Counted from the stretch's first letter, positions 8,556 to 19,382 are shown. The stretch is DNA of 64,000 nt from Bacteroidota bacterium (GCA_947456625.1 CANGQJ010000003.1:62001-126000), one strand, 5' to 3'. Notes: generated from the letters alone by a model not told the origin. Program-made: numbers and translations.

Positions 8556-9872
8556 CTAATAATCTCCCATTACTGCAGTAAGGTATTGCTCTACCGCATG
8601 TCTCACTGGGTAAGTACTAGCACTCACATGATTTCCAACTAAAACCGAAAATAATAATCGAGTTCCTTTATTTGTTATAATGTAACCACTAAGCGCAATT
8701 TGATTACCAAGTGTTCCTGTTTTCGCATACAAAACTCCAGGAATATTTTTATAGTAGGAAGACAATGTTCCTTTACCACCTTGCGCAAATACTGCTTTAA
8801 TCCTGTCCATAGAAAACTCGGTTTCCATTTTTTGCAATAAGGTGATATAGTTTTCTGGAGTTGTTAAATTGAATCTGCTTAAACCACTACCATCAGCCCA
8901 CTCTGGCTTTTGTGGAAAACTCGAAAAATCGGTTTTTAAAATAGTATCTATAATTGCAGCATCATTAATAGTTCCCAGAAGCTGCTGACTTGTCATTAAC
9001 ATTACTTGTTCAGCAAAAAAATTATCACTTCTGTTCATCATAATTTTTAGCAAAGTATCGGTTGGCGCTGTTTTAATAATAGTAGCAGTTGCCTGACTCC
9101 ATCCTTTTTGAATTACAATTTTCTTTTTTGGATGTAAGCTATCTTCTATTAAGGCTTTTGCTAATGCATATTTATTGTCAGTTATAAAAGGCACTTGATG
9201 TTCTAAATCCCTAATTGAATCGGGCTTAGCAAAGAAATTATTGTTTAATTTTTCACGAGTCCACTGCGTATACACTTCGGGCATAGTTAGTTTTTTAGTA
9301 AAATAGCTTGGCCTTATTTGAACACCATCCTCTTTCTTTGAAACTGTTAATACGTTACCATAAATATTTAACCTACTTCTTTCGGGTTGATAGTCCTCTG
9401 GGTAATCATCCCAAGCCCAGCCCCTACCATAACTTTCAAAGCGATCCTCTTTTTCTGGCAAGCATAAAACAATTCGCTTTTTGGTAGATTTAATTAATTC
9501 AGCAACAGGTTGATAACTAAAATCGGGATGCATGAAACTAGGATCTCCTAATGGCATTAAAAAAATACTATCCTTGTTTTCGGCAAACTGCCAACCAGGA
9601 ATAGAGTCCTTTAAATATTTCATTCCTAAATAACAAGATTGAATTTTAGTGTTGCTTGCAGGAGTGAAGTAGTGATCACTTTGGTATTTTTCTACCCATT
9701 GTCCAGTGGACTCATTAAATATGGCAATACCTACATGCGCTCCTTTTAAAGCTGCTGAGGATAATAAATTTGTTTTTGCATTTTGTGCAAGTGCAGCAGT
9801 ATTTAATAAAAATGCGGCAAATAAAATAAATGAAATTGGAGTAATTACTCTCTTTCTAATGCTCTTAACCAT
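8556..9872 (-). CDS. dacB: D-alanyl-D-alanine carboxypeptidase/endopeptidase (PBP4, peptidase S13)
   Basis: A periplasmic low-molecular-weight penicillin-binding protein that trims or opens peptidoglycan cross-links. It has an N-terminal signal peptide (ISFILFAAFLLNTAALAQN) and all three serine-peptidase motifs: SxxK in ASNTK (about residue 77), SxN in RSDNFFAEQ (about 281), and KTG in YAKTGTLGNQ (about 385). Its 5' end overlaps the 3' end of the upstream arginase-fold gene by 28 bases, pointing to co-transcription even though the functions are unrelated. Confidence 0.92.
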   Translation of the reverse strand: MVKSIRKRVITPISFILFAAFLLNTAALAQNAKTNLLSSAALKGAHVGIAIFNESTGQWVEKYQSDHYFTPASNTKIQSCYLGMKYLKDSIPGWQFAENKDSIFLMPLGDPSFMHPDFSYQPVAELIKSTKKRIVLCLPEKEDRFESYGRGWAWDDYPEDYQPERSRLNIYGNVLTVSKKEDGVQIRPSYFTKKLTMPEVYTQWTREKLNNNFFAKPDSIRDLEHQVPFITDNKYALAKALIEDSLHPKKKIVIQKGWSQATATIIKTAPTDTLLKIMMNRSDNFFAEQVMLMTSQQLLGTINDAAIIDTILKTDFSSFPQKPEWADGSGLSRFNLTTPENYITLLQKMETEFSMDRIKAVFAQGGKGTLSSYYKNIPGVLYAKTGTLGNQIALSGYIITNKGTRLLFSVLVGNHVSASTYPVRHAVEQYLTAVMGDY

Positions 9873-10978
9873 CGTTCAGGAATTTCGTTATTGGAAGCTA
9901 CTAAATAATCCTTATAACTGCAAGGACACCATTGTTCGTTATGTAATTGCATCCACCAGCGGCCGGTACTTTTGCTTTGTAAAAATTTAGTGTCAATATC
10001 AGAAAAGGCAATATGAAATTCCTTAAACCTTTCAATTTCAGATAAGGGGGCTTCCTTTTTGCCCTTTTGTACTCCGTCTACTATATACCAAATCATTTGA
10101 GCCATTTGTATAGCTGTAAGTCCTTTATGGTCCTGCTCGGCTTGGTATCCAAAAAGCCCAATGGTACTGGTTTTCCAGCTCATACCTGCATATTGCATTA
10201 AAACACAAGCCTCCTCGCCATTAAACCCATTGGGTGTAATTAAATTAGCAGGTGCATGTGCATTTTGAATAGCACTAATATCAAAACTCATCATATGTGA
10301 ATCCCTAATTACAGGTTCCATTTCTTCAATACTTTCTCTAACAACCCCTAATCTAAAACAGTCAAATCTTAATTTATCAATTGTTTCCAGCATATGCGGA
10401 TGCATAAAATAACTTTGGAAACCAATATGTGCATAATGATTTAAGTGATTAGGAAGTCCTGTAAATAGTTCTTCTAAAAAATGATCAGAAGGAAGTCTTG
10501 CCTCTAAATCTAAATCAATTTTTGCATCGGCCACCACTGCATTTACTAGTGTTGGAATGGAAGTATATGCATGATATTGTGCCAAGGTTAAATCGTGTGA
10601 GCCTCCAATAATAACCACTTTTTTATTTTGTAAAAGCAATTCTGAAATTACTGTTCTAAGTGCCGCATAACTATCGGCTATAGATTGCCCTAATTTAACA
10701 TTGCCTAAGTCCGCAATATTTACTTGCGCATGCCAATAATATAAATCATAAAAAGCTGCTCTTATTGCATCGGCAGCTGCATGTCCATTTAAAGCATAAC
10801 CAGCACCCCTGCATTCACCTGCTCCAATAATTACAATATCGGCATTGGAAATATCGGGCAGCGTTCCTTGGTTTACAAGTACATGTTTACCCAGTTGGGT
10901 ATCCCTATAACCCTCGTCCTTTGAAAGGAGGTCCAAATTAACGGGTTCAACAAAATCTTGAATAGACGAAAGTGACAT
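9845..10978 (-). CDS. Arginase-fold (formimidoylglutamase-like) protein with altered metal site
   Basis: Resembles the arginase/agmatinase/formimidoylglutamase family as annotated widely in Bacteroidota. I use the ATG at 10978; the track's start is a TTG three codons earlier. The arginase manganese motifs are partly degenerate: GGSHD keeps its His and Asp, but DAHxD reads DAKID (His to Lys) and the SxDxD motif reads SFDISA (second Asp to Ser). Two of the six expected Mn ligands are thus missing, so classical arginase chemistry is doubtful. No other histidine-degradation gene lies nearby. Function is best left as an arginase-fold protein of unknown substrate. Confidence 0.75.
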   Translation of the reverse strand: MSLSSIQDFVEPVNLDLLSKDEGYRDTQLGKHVLVNQGTLPDISNADIVIIGAGECRGAGYALNGHAAADAIRAAFYDLYYWHAQVNIADLGNVKLGQSIADSYAALRTVISELLLQNKKVVIIGGSHDLTLAQYHAYTSIPTLVNAVVADAKIDLDLEARLPSDHFLEELFTGLPNHLNHYAHIGFQSYFMHPHMLETIDKLRFDCFRLGVVRESIEEMEPVIRDSHMMSFDISAIQNAHAPANLITPNGFNGEEACVLMQYAGMSWKTSTIGLFGYQAEQDHKGLTAIQMAQMIWYIVDGVQKGKKEAPLSEIERFKEFHIAFSDIDTKFLQSKSTGRWWMQLHNEQWCPCSYKDYLVASNNEIPERWLRALERE

Positions 10979-11048
10979 GCGTATCAATTAACTATAGCAT
11001 TAACGATAAATCTGAGCAAACATTGTCTTCAAAAGGGTCAAATATGGA

Positions 11049-11756
11049 TTATTTCCCTAATTCATCCTGAAATTTATAGCCTATGCCCCTAATGGAAATA
11101 AAGTGAAGTGGATTTCTTACATCTTTTTCAAAATACTTTCTAAAATTAAGGATGAAATTGTCAATAGTTCTGGTATTTGGAAAAACATTATACCCCCAAA
11201 CAGCTTGTAAAATACGTTCCCTAGATACGACATTGTTTTTATTGTCAATAAGCAACTTTAATAACATGGCTTCCTTTTTGGTTAGTGTGATTTTTTGACC
11301 AGTAAATGTAATTGCCTCTAGCGCGTTAAAATCAAAATGGTTATTGGAAAATTGATAGTGATCATTTGAATTTATGGGACCAGACGCGCTTGATTTTTGA
11401 ATTAATTTAGAGACTCTTAATAATAGTTCCTCCAAATTAAATGGCTTAGTCATATAATCATCTGCGCCTATTTTTAACCCCTGTATTTTATTTGCACTTG
11501 TGTTTTTTGCACTTAAAATAAGAATGGGGGTTTGATTGTTTTTTAGTCTGACAGTTTCAGTGATAGAAAATCCGTCAATGCCCGGAAGCATCACGTCCAT
11601 AATTATTAAATCAAAATGTGCATGCTCTATTAAATTTAATGCGGCAGGGCCTTCGTATGCCGAACTAACCTCATAGCCTTCTAAAGTTAGATTTAATTTT
11701 AGCGCATCATGCAAATGCACTTCATCCTCTACTAATAAAATAGAATAATTAGCCAT
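11049..11756 (-). CDS. OmpR/PhoB-family response regulator
   Basis: A two-component response regulator. The receiver domain (residues 1-120) has the acidic pair VEDE, the phospho-acceptor Asp in LIIMDVMLPGIDGF, the Thr/Ser site ILSAK, and Lys in MTKPFNLEE. The C-terminal winged-helix (Trans_reg_C) ends in ISIRGIGYKF. The gene begins 2 bases after the histidine kinase, its obvious partner. The regulon is unknown; co-transcription with gldH suggests an envelope or surface-motility signal. Confidence 0.93.
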   Translation of the reverse strand: MANYSILLVEDEVHLHDALKLNLTLEGYEVSSAYEGPAALNLIEHAHFDLIIMDVMLPGIDGFSITETVRLKNNQTPILILSAKNTSANKIQGLKIGADDYMTKPFNLEELLLRVSKLIQKSSASGPINSNDHYQFSNNHFDFNALEAITFTGQKITLTKKEAMLLKLLIDNKNNVVSRERILQAVWGYNVFPNTRTIDNFILNFRKYFEKDVRNPLHFISIRGIGYKFQDELGK

Positions 11757-11758
11757 AT

Positions 11759-12742
11759 TTAATTTAACAAATAAGTAAATGTAAAAATGCTTCCAGTTGG
11801 CGTATTAGCAACTACTTCTAGTTTTGCTTTATGAAAAACAGCAATGCGCTTACACAGGTATAAACCAAGCCCAGTGCCTTTTGTAGATCTTGTATACTCG
11901 GCACCCACCCTGTAAAATTTTTCAAATATTTTTTCTTTATCACTGGCTGGAACTCCCACTCCTAAATCTGCAACAGACAATTCTACCAAGCCATTATTTT
12001 CTAATAATTTAATGGCAATTGGATCCTTGGCATTTGAATATTTAATGGCATTGTCAATTAAATTATTTAAAAGTAATTGAAGCAAAACCGACTCACCTTT
12101 AATGTAAATATTTTCTTGAACAGTAGTGACAAAATTTCTTTCTAAAAATCGATTCTTAAAAATAGTAGCTGTGTTTTCTACTATTAAGGATAAACTTACT
12201 TCTTGCGCATTTGCTTGATATGCTCCCATGTCTAATTGAGAAGCCAATAAAATATTATTACATAAATTATCTAGCCTTTGCGTTTCCGAAAGTGAGGCGG
12301 TTAACATTTTTTTTTGCTGTTCCGCATCCAGCTTTCTTTTTAATAAGGTTTCAATATTTAACTGCGTAATGGCTATAGGCGTTTTTAATTCATGGGTAAC
12401 TGCCATCATAAAATTTTGCTGCTGATTAGAATAGCGGATTTGTTTTATTAAGGACCTATATACATAAATAGCACCCAGTAAGAATAAAAATAAAATAGTG
12501 AGCCCTTCGCCAATGTATTGTTTGTTTTTTCTTTGCTGATAATCCTGAATGGCATGTACTTTTTGAGTAAGCGCTGGATCGTTGGTTTGAAAACTACCAT
12601 ACTGCACATTTGCAATTTGATCGTTTTGCTTAACTAGCGCTACATACCACCATAAAAAAGCAGCAACCATATAGGTTAAGAACAACCAATAAAAAATACG
12701 GACAAACTGAAGTTTATTTATTTTTTTAAAGCTGCTTATCAT
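11759..12742 (-). CDS. Sensor histidine kinase
   Basis: A membrane sensor kinase of 327 residues. Two predicted transmembrane helices (about 13-35 and 80-98) flank a short extracytoplasmic loop of some 45 residues with no recognisable sensor fold. The HisKA H-box VTHELKTPIAITQ, N-box NLIDNAIKYSN, G1 DLGVGV and G2 GTGLGLYLCK boxes are all intact. There is no HAMP domain. The start ATG overlaps the gldH stop (ATGA), and the response regulator follows after 2 bases, so the three genes form one transcription unit. Confidence 0.93.
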   Translation of the reverse strand: MISSFKKINKLQFVRIFYWLFLTYMVAAFLWWYVALVKQNDQIANVQYGSFQTNDPALTQKVHAIQDYQQRKNKQYIGEGLTILFLFLLGAIYVYRSLIKQIRYSNQQQNFMMAVTHELKTPIAITQLNIETLLKRKLDAEQQKKMLTASLSETQRLDNLCNNILLASQLDMGAYQANAQEVSLSLIVENTATIFKNRFLERNFVTTVQENIYIKGESVLLQLLLNNLIDNAIKYSNAKDPIAIKLLENNGLVELSVADLGVGVPASDKEKIFEKFYRVGAEYTRSTKGTGLGLYLCKRIAVFHKAKLEVVANTPTGSIFTFTYLLN

Positions 12743-13218
12743 GGCTTTATTTTTTCAACCCGAATACCAGTAGATAATATATTTTCAAGTGGATCCTCGC
12801 GCATGGTATGTTGTAATACAAATTTATAAACTCCTTTTTTAAACTTAATAGGCTCCGTTCCAACTGGAATTCTTTGATCAAAAATGTCGTCCATCCCAGT
12901 GCCAAGCCAACCCTTTTCGTCATCCGCTAAGTTTAAATTTAAAGACTGTTTTGTAACAGAGTCGTTGGGCGCTGTTGTATTTAATTGAATCCAAATATTT
13001 TTATAATGATAAGCGTTATGATGTCTTATCACAAAAAACACTTTGTAATAAGCACTGGTATCGGCAATAGTAAATTGATATTCATTTGCTTGCCTTGAGG
13101 GCCAACTATGGTTGGGATAAATTGTATTTTGCTCATAAAGCTGTTTGGTTTGACAACCTAATACAATTAGCATTGCCAATAAAGTATTTATTAAAAATAA
13201 ATTTTTAAATCGCAACAT
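12739..13218 (-). CDS. gldH: Gliding motility lipoprotein GldH
   Basis: A 159-residue lipoprotein with lipobox LIVLGC (Cys about residue 22). The body matches my recollection of GldH: YEQNTIYPNHSW near the start, IRHHNAYHYKNIW in the middle, and a short C-terminal IRVEKIKP. GldH is an envelope lipoprotein needed for stability of the gliding/type IX secretion machinery in Flavobacterium. It sits 3 bases after yicC and overlaps the kinase gene. Small size makes the call slightly less sure than for enzymes. Confidence 0.82.
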   Translation of the reverse strand: MLRFKNLFLINTLLAMLIVLGCQTKQLYEQNTIYPNHSWPSRQANEYQFTIADTSAYYKVFFVIRHHNAYHYKNIWIQLNTTAPNDSVTKQSLNLNLADDEKGWLGTGMDDIFDQRIPVGTEPIKFKKGVYKFVLQHTMREDPLENILSTGIRVEKIKP

Positions 13219-13221
13219 ATC

Positions 13222-14097
13222 TTATAACACATTTAGTATTTGTTCCTTTGCTTTTTCAAGCTCGTCCTTCATTAATATCACTGCTTTTTGAATTTCAATA
13301 TCATTGGCTTTTGAGCCTGTAGTATTTATTTCTCGTCCCATTTCCTGTAGTATGAATGAAAGCTTTTTTCCTTTTGAAGGATCTTTTTCCTTAAGTACAT
13401 CCTTAAAATAATTGCAATGATTGGTAAGCCTAACCTTCTCCTCCGAAATATCAATTTTTTCTATATAGTAAATTAACTCTTGCTCTAATCGGTTGTTGTC
13501 ATATTTATCAGCACCTACATGTTGATCTAATAATTTTACAAGCCCTTCTTTTATTTTAACACGGCGATTGGGTTCGTGAACAGCAATACTTGCTTGTTGT
13601 GCCTCAATTGCTGCAACCCTTTCTAGTAAGTCTTTTTCAATAGATTTCCCTTCCTCTATTCTGTGATTTGTTAATTGATCTATGGCCAATTGCAATGTTT
13701 TAAAAATTGCATTCCACTCTTCGTCGGTAATAATTTCACTAGTAGAAGAAACTACGTCGGGTAGTTTTAATAAAGTACTTAAAATATTTTCTTGAGCAAT
13801 TCCTAATTCGTTTGCCAATTCAACAATAGGTAAATAATAAGATTTAGCCAAAGCTGTATTAATGCTTACTGGCTTGGATACCCCATTTGATTTTACCGAA
13901 ATACTACATTCTACACTTCCTCTAAATAAGCACTCATTTAATTTATTGCGTATTTCAATTTCATAGGACTTTAAAAGCGAAGGTATGTTTAAACGAAGGT
14001 CAAATTGCTTGCCGTTAAGTGACTTAACTTCTATTAAAATTGTCTTTTCATTGAAATTAGTTTCTGCGCGCCCATATCCTGTCATTGAATGCAACAT
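13222..14097 (-). CDS. YicC/YloC family endoribonuclease-like protein
   Basis: Begins with the family hallmark MLHSMTGYGRAE and contains the central YicC_N domain and the C-terminal DUF1732 block with GKKLSFILQEMGREINTTGSKAND. E. coli YicC is reported as an RNase acting in sRNA turnover. At 291 residues it is of usual length. It is the first gene of a yicC-gldH-kinase-regulator run with spacings of 3 bases, an overlap and 2 bases. In other genomes yicC often precedes gmk, which is not here. Confidence 0.9.
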   Translation of the reverse strand: MLHSMTGYGRAETNFNEKTILIEVKSLNGKQFDLRLNIPSLLKSYEIEIRNKLNECLFRGSVECSISVKSNGVSKPVSINTALAKSYYLPIVELANELGIAQENILSTLLKLPDVVSSTSEIITDEEWNAIFKTLQLAIDQLTNHRIEEGKSIEKDLLERVAAIEAQQASIAVHEPNRRVKIKEGLVKLLDQHVGADKYDNNRLEQELIYYIEKIDISEEKVRLTNHCNYFKDVLKEKDPSKGKKLSFILQEMGREINTTGSKANDIEIQKAVILMKDELEKAKEQILNVL

Positions 14098-14155
14098 AGT
14101 ATACCTTTTTATTAGTGAATAAAGGTATTAAATTATAGGCAAGCAAGGCCACTTT

Positions 14156-14896
14156 TTAGAAATCAATGCCTATGAAATTTTTCTTTTTTTGCTGATATTG
14201 TATGAAATCAAAGGTATACAATTTGCCAGGCCTATGGGTTACATGGGTCTCCATCTCATCGGTGTCATTTAAAAAGCCCATAGAAGCAAATTTCTTTCTG
14301 AAATTCCTTCTGTCTAATTTAACATCCAATATTGCTTCGTATACATTTTGCAACTGCCTTAATGAAAATTTGACTGGCAATAAATTAAAGGCCAAAGGCT
14401 GTTCCTGAATTCTTTTTTGCAACCACCTGGTACACACTTCTAAAATTTGTTTATGATCAAAAGCCATTTCGGAGAGCTGATTTACGGTATGCCATTTTAA
14501 TTCATTGTCATGTAACAACAACTCATGGTGTTTTATATTTAAAAGTGAAGCGTAAACAGAAGTAATCACTCTTCCACCTGGATGTCTGTCGGGCTTGCTA
14601 AATGTATGTACTTGTTCTAAAAACACATTGGTCATCCCTGTTCTTTGTTGCAATACTCTGTTTGCTGCCGTATCCAAATCCTCATGGGCATGCACTTTAT
14701 CCCCCAATAGAGATAACTTTCCACGAAACTGAGATAAATCGCTTTTGATAAGCAATACTTTAAGGGAGTTGTCATGGAACCCAAAAATGACACAGTCTAC
14801 CGTTAATGGCACTTTTGGATAAGCGTTTACCAACTCAATGGCGTCTTTGTCTTCCTTAGCTAAATTAGAAACTAAGGACTTGTTGGGGTCTAACAT
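14156..14896 (-). CDS. NUDIX-fold transcriptional regulator (NrtR/AraR-like), catalytically degenerate
   Basis: The N-terminal two-thirds is a NUDIX domain (VDCVIFGF ... VLLIKSDL ... RGKLSLLGDKV) and the C-terminal third a winged helix (FSLRQLQNVYEAIL ... DRRNFRKKFASMGFL), the layout of NrtR-type regulators that sense ADP-ribose or sugars. The NUDIX box is broken: the expected REUxEExGU reads RVLQQRTGM, so the catalytic glutamates are gone and hydrolysis is unlikely. I chose the ATG at 14896; the track start is a TTG. Bacteroides AraR is a regulator of this type, but no sugar genes lie adjacent, so the target is unknown. Divergent from ligA. Confidence 0.82.
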   Translation of the reverse strand: MLDPNKSLVSNLAKEDKDAIELVNAYPKVPLTVDCVIFGFHDNSLKVLLIKSDLSQFRGKLSLLGDKVHAHEDLDTAANRVLQQRTGMTNVFLEQVHTFSKPDRHPGGRVITSVYASLLNIKHHELLLHDNELKWHTVNQLSEMAFDHKQILEVCTRWLQKRIQEQPLAFNLLPVKFSLRQLQNVYEAILDVKLDRRNFRKKFASMGFLNDTDEMETHVTHRPGKLYTFDFIQYQQKKKNFIGIDF

Positions 14897-14966
14897 AAGC
14901 AAACTAAAATAAAAGCAATCGTAAGCCAAAATACGAAATAAAAGAATAAAACAATTTGTAATTTAG

Positions 14967-17066
<2,100 letters not shown>

Positions 17067-17256
17067 GGTCTATAAAATCTTGTATTAATAATTTTATCTG
17101 GCAAATATAATTTAATTCTTCTCTATCGCCATGGCCGCTAAAATTCATAAACACGAACTAAAAGTCTGAGCGCAGCGAGTTCACAATTTTAGATGTAGCT
17201 TTTTATTTTTAGCGGCCATGTCGAGCTCGAAGCATGAGATGATTTATGAACACTTT
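17067..17256. repeat. Intergenic inverted-repeat element between ligA and asd
   Basis: A 190-base gap between two convergent genes, locally richer in GC than its surroundings. CATGGCCGCTAAAA at 17130-17143 is repeated exactly inverted as TTTTAGCGGCCATG at 17207-17220, enclosing about 63 bases; the interior contains GAACT/AGTTC arms around CTGAGCGCAGCG, and the right arm abuts a perfect 10-base palindrome TCGAGCTCGA (17221-17230). TTCATAAA (17144 on) and TTTATGAA (17233 on) form an outer pair. This could be a REP/MITE-like repeat or an extended bidirectional terminator. No ORF is seen in it. Confidence 0.75.
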
Positions 17257-18255
17257 TTAAATAATCCCCTTTTCATTTAAGTACTCTGCAATTTGAACTG
17301 CATTGGTTGCAGCGCCTTTGCGCAAGTTATCACTCACTATCCACATGTTTAATGTTTTAGCTTGTGTCTCGTCACGACGTAAACGGCCTACAAATACTTC
17401 GTCTTTTTCATGAGCCCATAATGGCATTGGATAAAATTGTGTAGCATCGTCCTGTTGAACCACAACACCAGGTGCAGCAGCGAGTTCTGCTATTAATTCT
17501 TTTAAATCAAATTCATTTTCAAACTCTACATTAACACTTTCGCTATGCCCGCCCATTACTGGGATACGCACGGTGGTAGCAGTTACTTTAATATTATCAT
17601 CTTGCATAATTTTGCAAGTTTCTTTTACCATTTTCATCTCCTCTTTGGTGTATCCATTTTCTAAGAACACATCAATTTGAGGAATGGCGTTTAAATCAAT
17701 TTGATATTTATAAGCCATTTCAGCTGCATCTAATTTTTTTCCTGCACGCTCATCCATTAATTGGTCTACTGCTTGTTTTCCTGTACCAGTAACACTTTGA
17801 TAAGTGCTTACGATTACTCTTTTAATTTTATACTTTGCATGTAATGGTTGTAATGCTACCACCATTTGAATTGTGGAACAGTTTGGATTTGCAATGATCA
17901 TATCTTCGGCAGTTAGCGCAGAAGCATTTACCTCTGGAACTATTAATTTTTTAGTAGGATCCATTCTCCAAGCGGAAGAATTATCAATAACACGAATGCC
18001 TGCTGCTGCAAATTTTGGAGCCCACTCGGTAGAAGTTCCACCACCTGCCGAAAATATTGCTACTGCTGGTTTTGCAGCAATACCTTCTTCCATTCCTACT
18101 ACTTTATAGGTCTTTCCTTTAAAACTAACTTCCTTGCCAACCGAACGTGCAGAGGCAACTGGAATTAATTCAGATACTGGAAAATTTCTTTCAGCTAGTA
18201 CTTGTAACATTTTTGTGCCTACTAGCCCTGTGGCACCTACTACTGCAACACGCAT
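17257..18255 (-). CDS. asd: Aspartate-semialdehyde dehydrogenase
   Basis: Reduces aspartyl phosphate to aspartate semialdehyde, the branch point to lysine/diaminopimelate, methionine and threonine. The NADP-binding GATGLVGTKML is at the N-terminus, the catalytic Cys in IANPNCSTIQ at about residue 128, and the acid/base His in PVMGGHSESVN at about 235. Length (332) matches the family. Monocistronic by layout: convergent with ligA on one side, with a 206-base gap to the PfkB kinase upstream that includes that gene's terminator. Confidence 0.96.
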   Translation of the reverse strand: MRVAVVGATGLVGTKMLQVLAERNFPVSELIPVASARSVGKEVSFKGKTYKVVGMEEGIAAKPAVAIFSAGGGTSTEWAPKFAAAGIRVIDNSSAWRMDPTKKLIVPEVNASALTAEDMIIANPNCSTIQMVVALQPLHAKYKIKRVIVSTYQSVTGTGKQAVDQLMDERAGKKLDAAEMAYKYQIDLNAIPQIDVFLENGYTKEEMKMVKETCKIMQDDNIKVTATTVRIPVMGGHSESVNVEFENEFDLKELIAELAAAPGVVVQQDDATQFYPMPLWAHEKDEVFVGRLRRDETQAKTLNMWIVSDNLRKGAATNAVQIAEYLNEKGII

Positions 18256-18304
18256 GGTTATTGGTTTTTATTTTTAAAATTCATTTTAATTATTACAATG
18301 ATTA

Positions 18305-18336
18305 ACAAAAAAAGCCTTCCTGGTTAAGGAAGGCTT
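18305..18336 (-). terminator. Rho-independent terminator of the PfkB kinase gene
   Basis: A 10-base perfect stem AAGCCTTCCT/AGGAAGGCTT with a 5-base loop at 18312-18336, followed in minus-strand direction by a run of seven T (the plus-strand A run at 18307-18313). Confidence 0.85.
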
Positions 18337-18349
18337 CTGAGTATATTTA

Positions 18350-18428
18350 TTCGCATACAAACAATCAGACCTTCCGCTTAGCGAGGTTTTTTAATTTGTT
18401 TTGTATGTTTATTTTTATGCATTGCGAA
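18350..18428. repeat. Nested inverted-repeat element downstream of the PfkB kinase
   Basis: Three nested inverted pairs share one centre: TTCGCA (18350) with TGCGAA (18423-18428), CATACAAACAA (18354-18364) with TTGTTTTGTATG (18396-18407, one extra T), and ACCT..CGC/GCG..AGGT around 18369-18387, which is followed on the plus strand by six T. The element lies between the kinase stop and its terminator, so it is probably transcribed as a structured 3' UTR. Nature unknown; a MITE-like repeat or a stabilising RNA fold are both possible. Confidence 0.55.
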
Positions 18429-18461
18429 GCAAAATTAATAGCTCTTATTGTTTTCACCAAA

Positions 18462-19382
18462 TTAAACTAACTTAATTTCAAAGTTTACTAAATCAACGAA
18501 CGATTGTACGCGTGCTTTAATATCAGCATCATTTATCTCGGTTAAACGTTGCGTACCAAACTTTTCAACGCAAAAACTAGCCATCGCACTACCTAATATA
18601 ATAGCTGCTTTCATATTTTCAAAAGAGTAGTCTTTTGTTTTTGCTAAATGTGCTACAAAGCCGCCAGCAAAGGTATCTCCAGCCCCTGTTGGATCAAATA
18701 CTTCCTCTAATGGTAAAGCCGGTGCAAAAAATACTTCGTTCTCATGGAATAATAAAGCACCGTGCTCCCCTTTTTTGATGATTAAATATTTAGGCCCCAT
18801 GGTCATAATTTTCTTTGCCGCTTTCACTAAACTATATTCACCACTTAATTGACGCGCTTCACTGTCATTAACAAGCAATACATCTACTAAACTAATTGTG
18901 TGTTTTAAATCATCCATCATAATTTCCATCCAAAAGTTCATGGTATCCATGACAATTAATTTAGGACGACTTTTCATTTGCTTAATCACACTGCTTTGAA
19001 CTCCTGGCACTAAATTGCCAAGCATTAAAATGTCGCAGTCCTGATAACTCTCAGGTACCACCGGTTGGAAATTTTCCAATACATTTAATTGCGTATCTAA
19101 AGTATCGCGTGTGTTCATATCTAAATGATACTTACCGCTCCAAAAAAATGTCTTTTCGTCTTTTTTAATTTGAACACCTTCTAAAGTAACGCCACGGTTA
19201 GTTAACGCATCTAATTCGGATTGTGGGAAGTCACCACCTACTACAGAAATTTGTTTTACAGGAGTGAAATTAGAAGCACACCATGCAATATATGTTGCTG
19301 CACCACCAATAATTTTATCACTTTTCCCAAAGGGAGTTTCAATGGCATCAAAAGCCATAGATCCAACTACTACTAAAGACAT
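18462..19382 (-). CDS. PfkB-family carbohydrate/nucleoside kinase
   Basis: A ribokinase-superfamily kinase of 306 residues. The N-terminus has the substrate-binding GGAATYIAWCASNF, and the C-terminal PfkB signature DPTGAGDTFAGGFVAHL carries the anion hole and catalytic Asp (about residue 240). The exact substrate (a sugar, adenosine or similar) cannot be read from the sequence. Single gene, with its own 3' hairpins; divergent from the TetR regulator across a 198-base gap. Confidence 0.88.
   Translation of the reverse strand: MSLVVVGSMAFDAIETPFGKSDKIIGGAATYIAWCASNFTPVKQISVVGGDFPQSELDALTNRGVTLEGVQIKKDEKTFFWSGKYHLDMNTRDTLDTQLNVLENFQPVVPESYQDCDILMLGNLVPGVQSSVIKQMKSRPKLIVMDTMNFWMEIMMDDLKHTISLVDVLLVNDSEARQLSGEYSLVKAAKKIMTMGPKYLIIKKGEHGALLFHENEVFFAPALPLEEVFDPTGAGDTFAGGFVAHLAKTKDYSFENMKAAIILGSAMASFCVEKFGTQRLTEINDADIKARVQSFVDLVNFEIKLV

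Noticed and set aside
18256-18461. tRNA or riboswitch in the asd/PfkB gap
   Set aside because: The hairpins are explained by a terminator and a nested inverted repeat; no tRNA T-arm or known aptamer pattern is visible.
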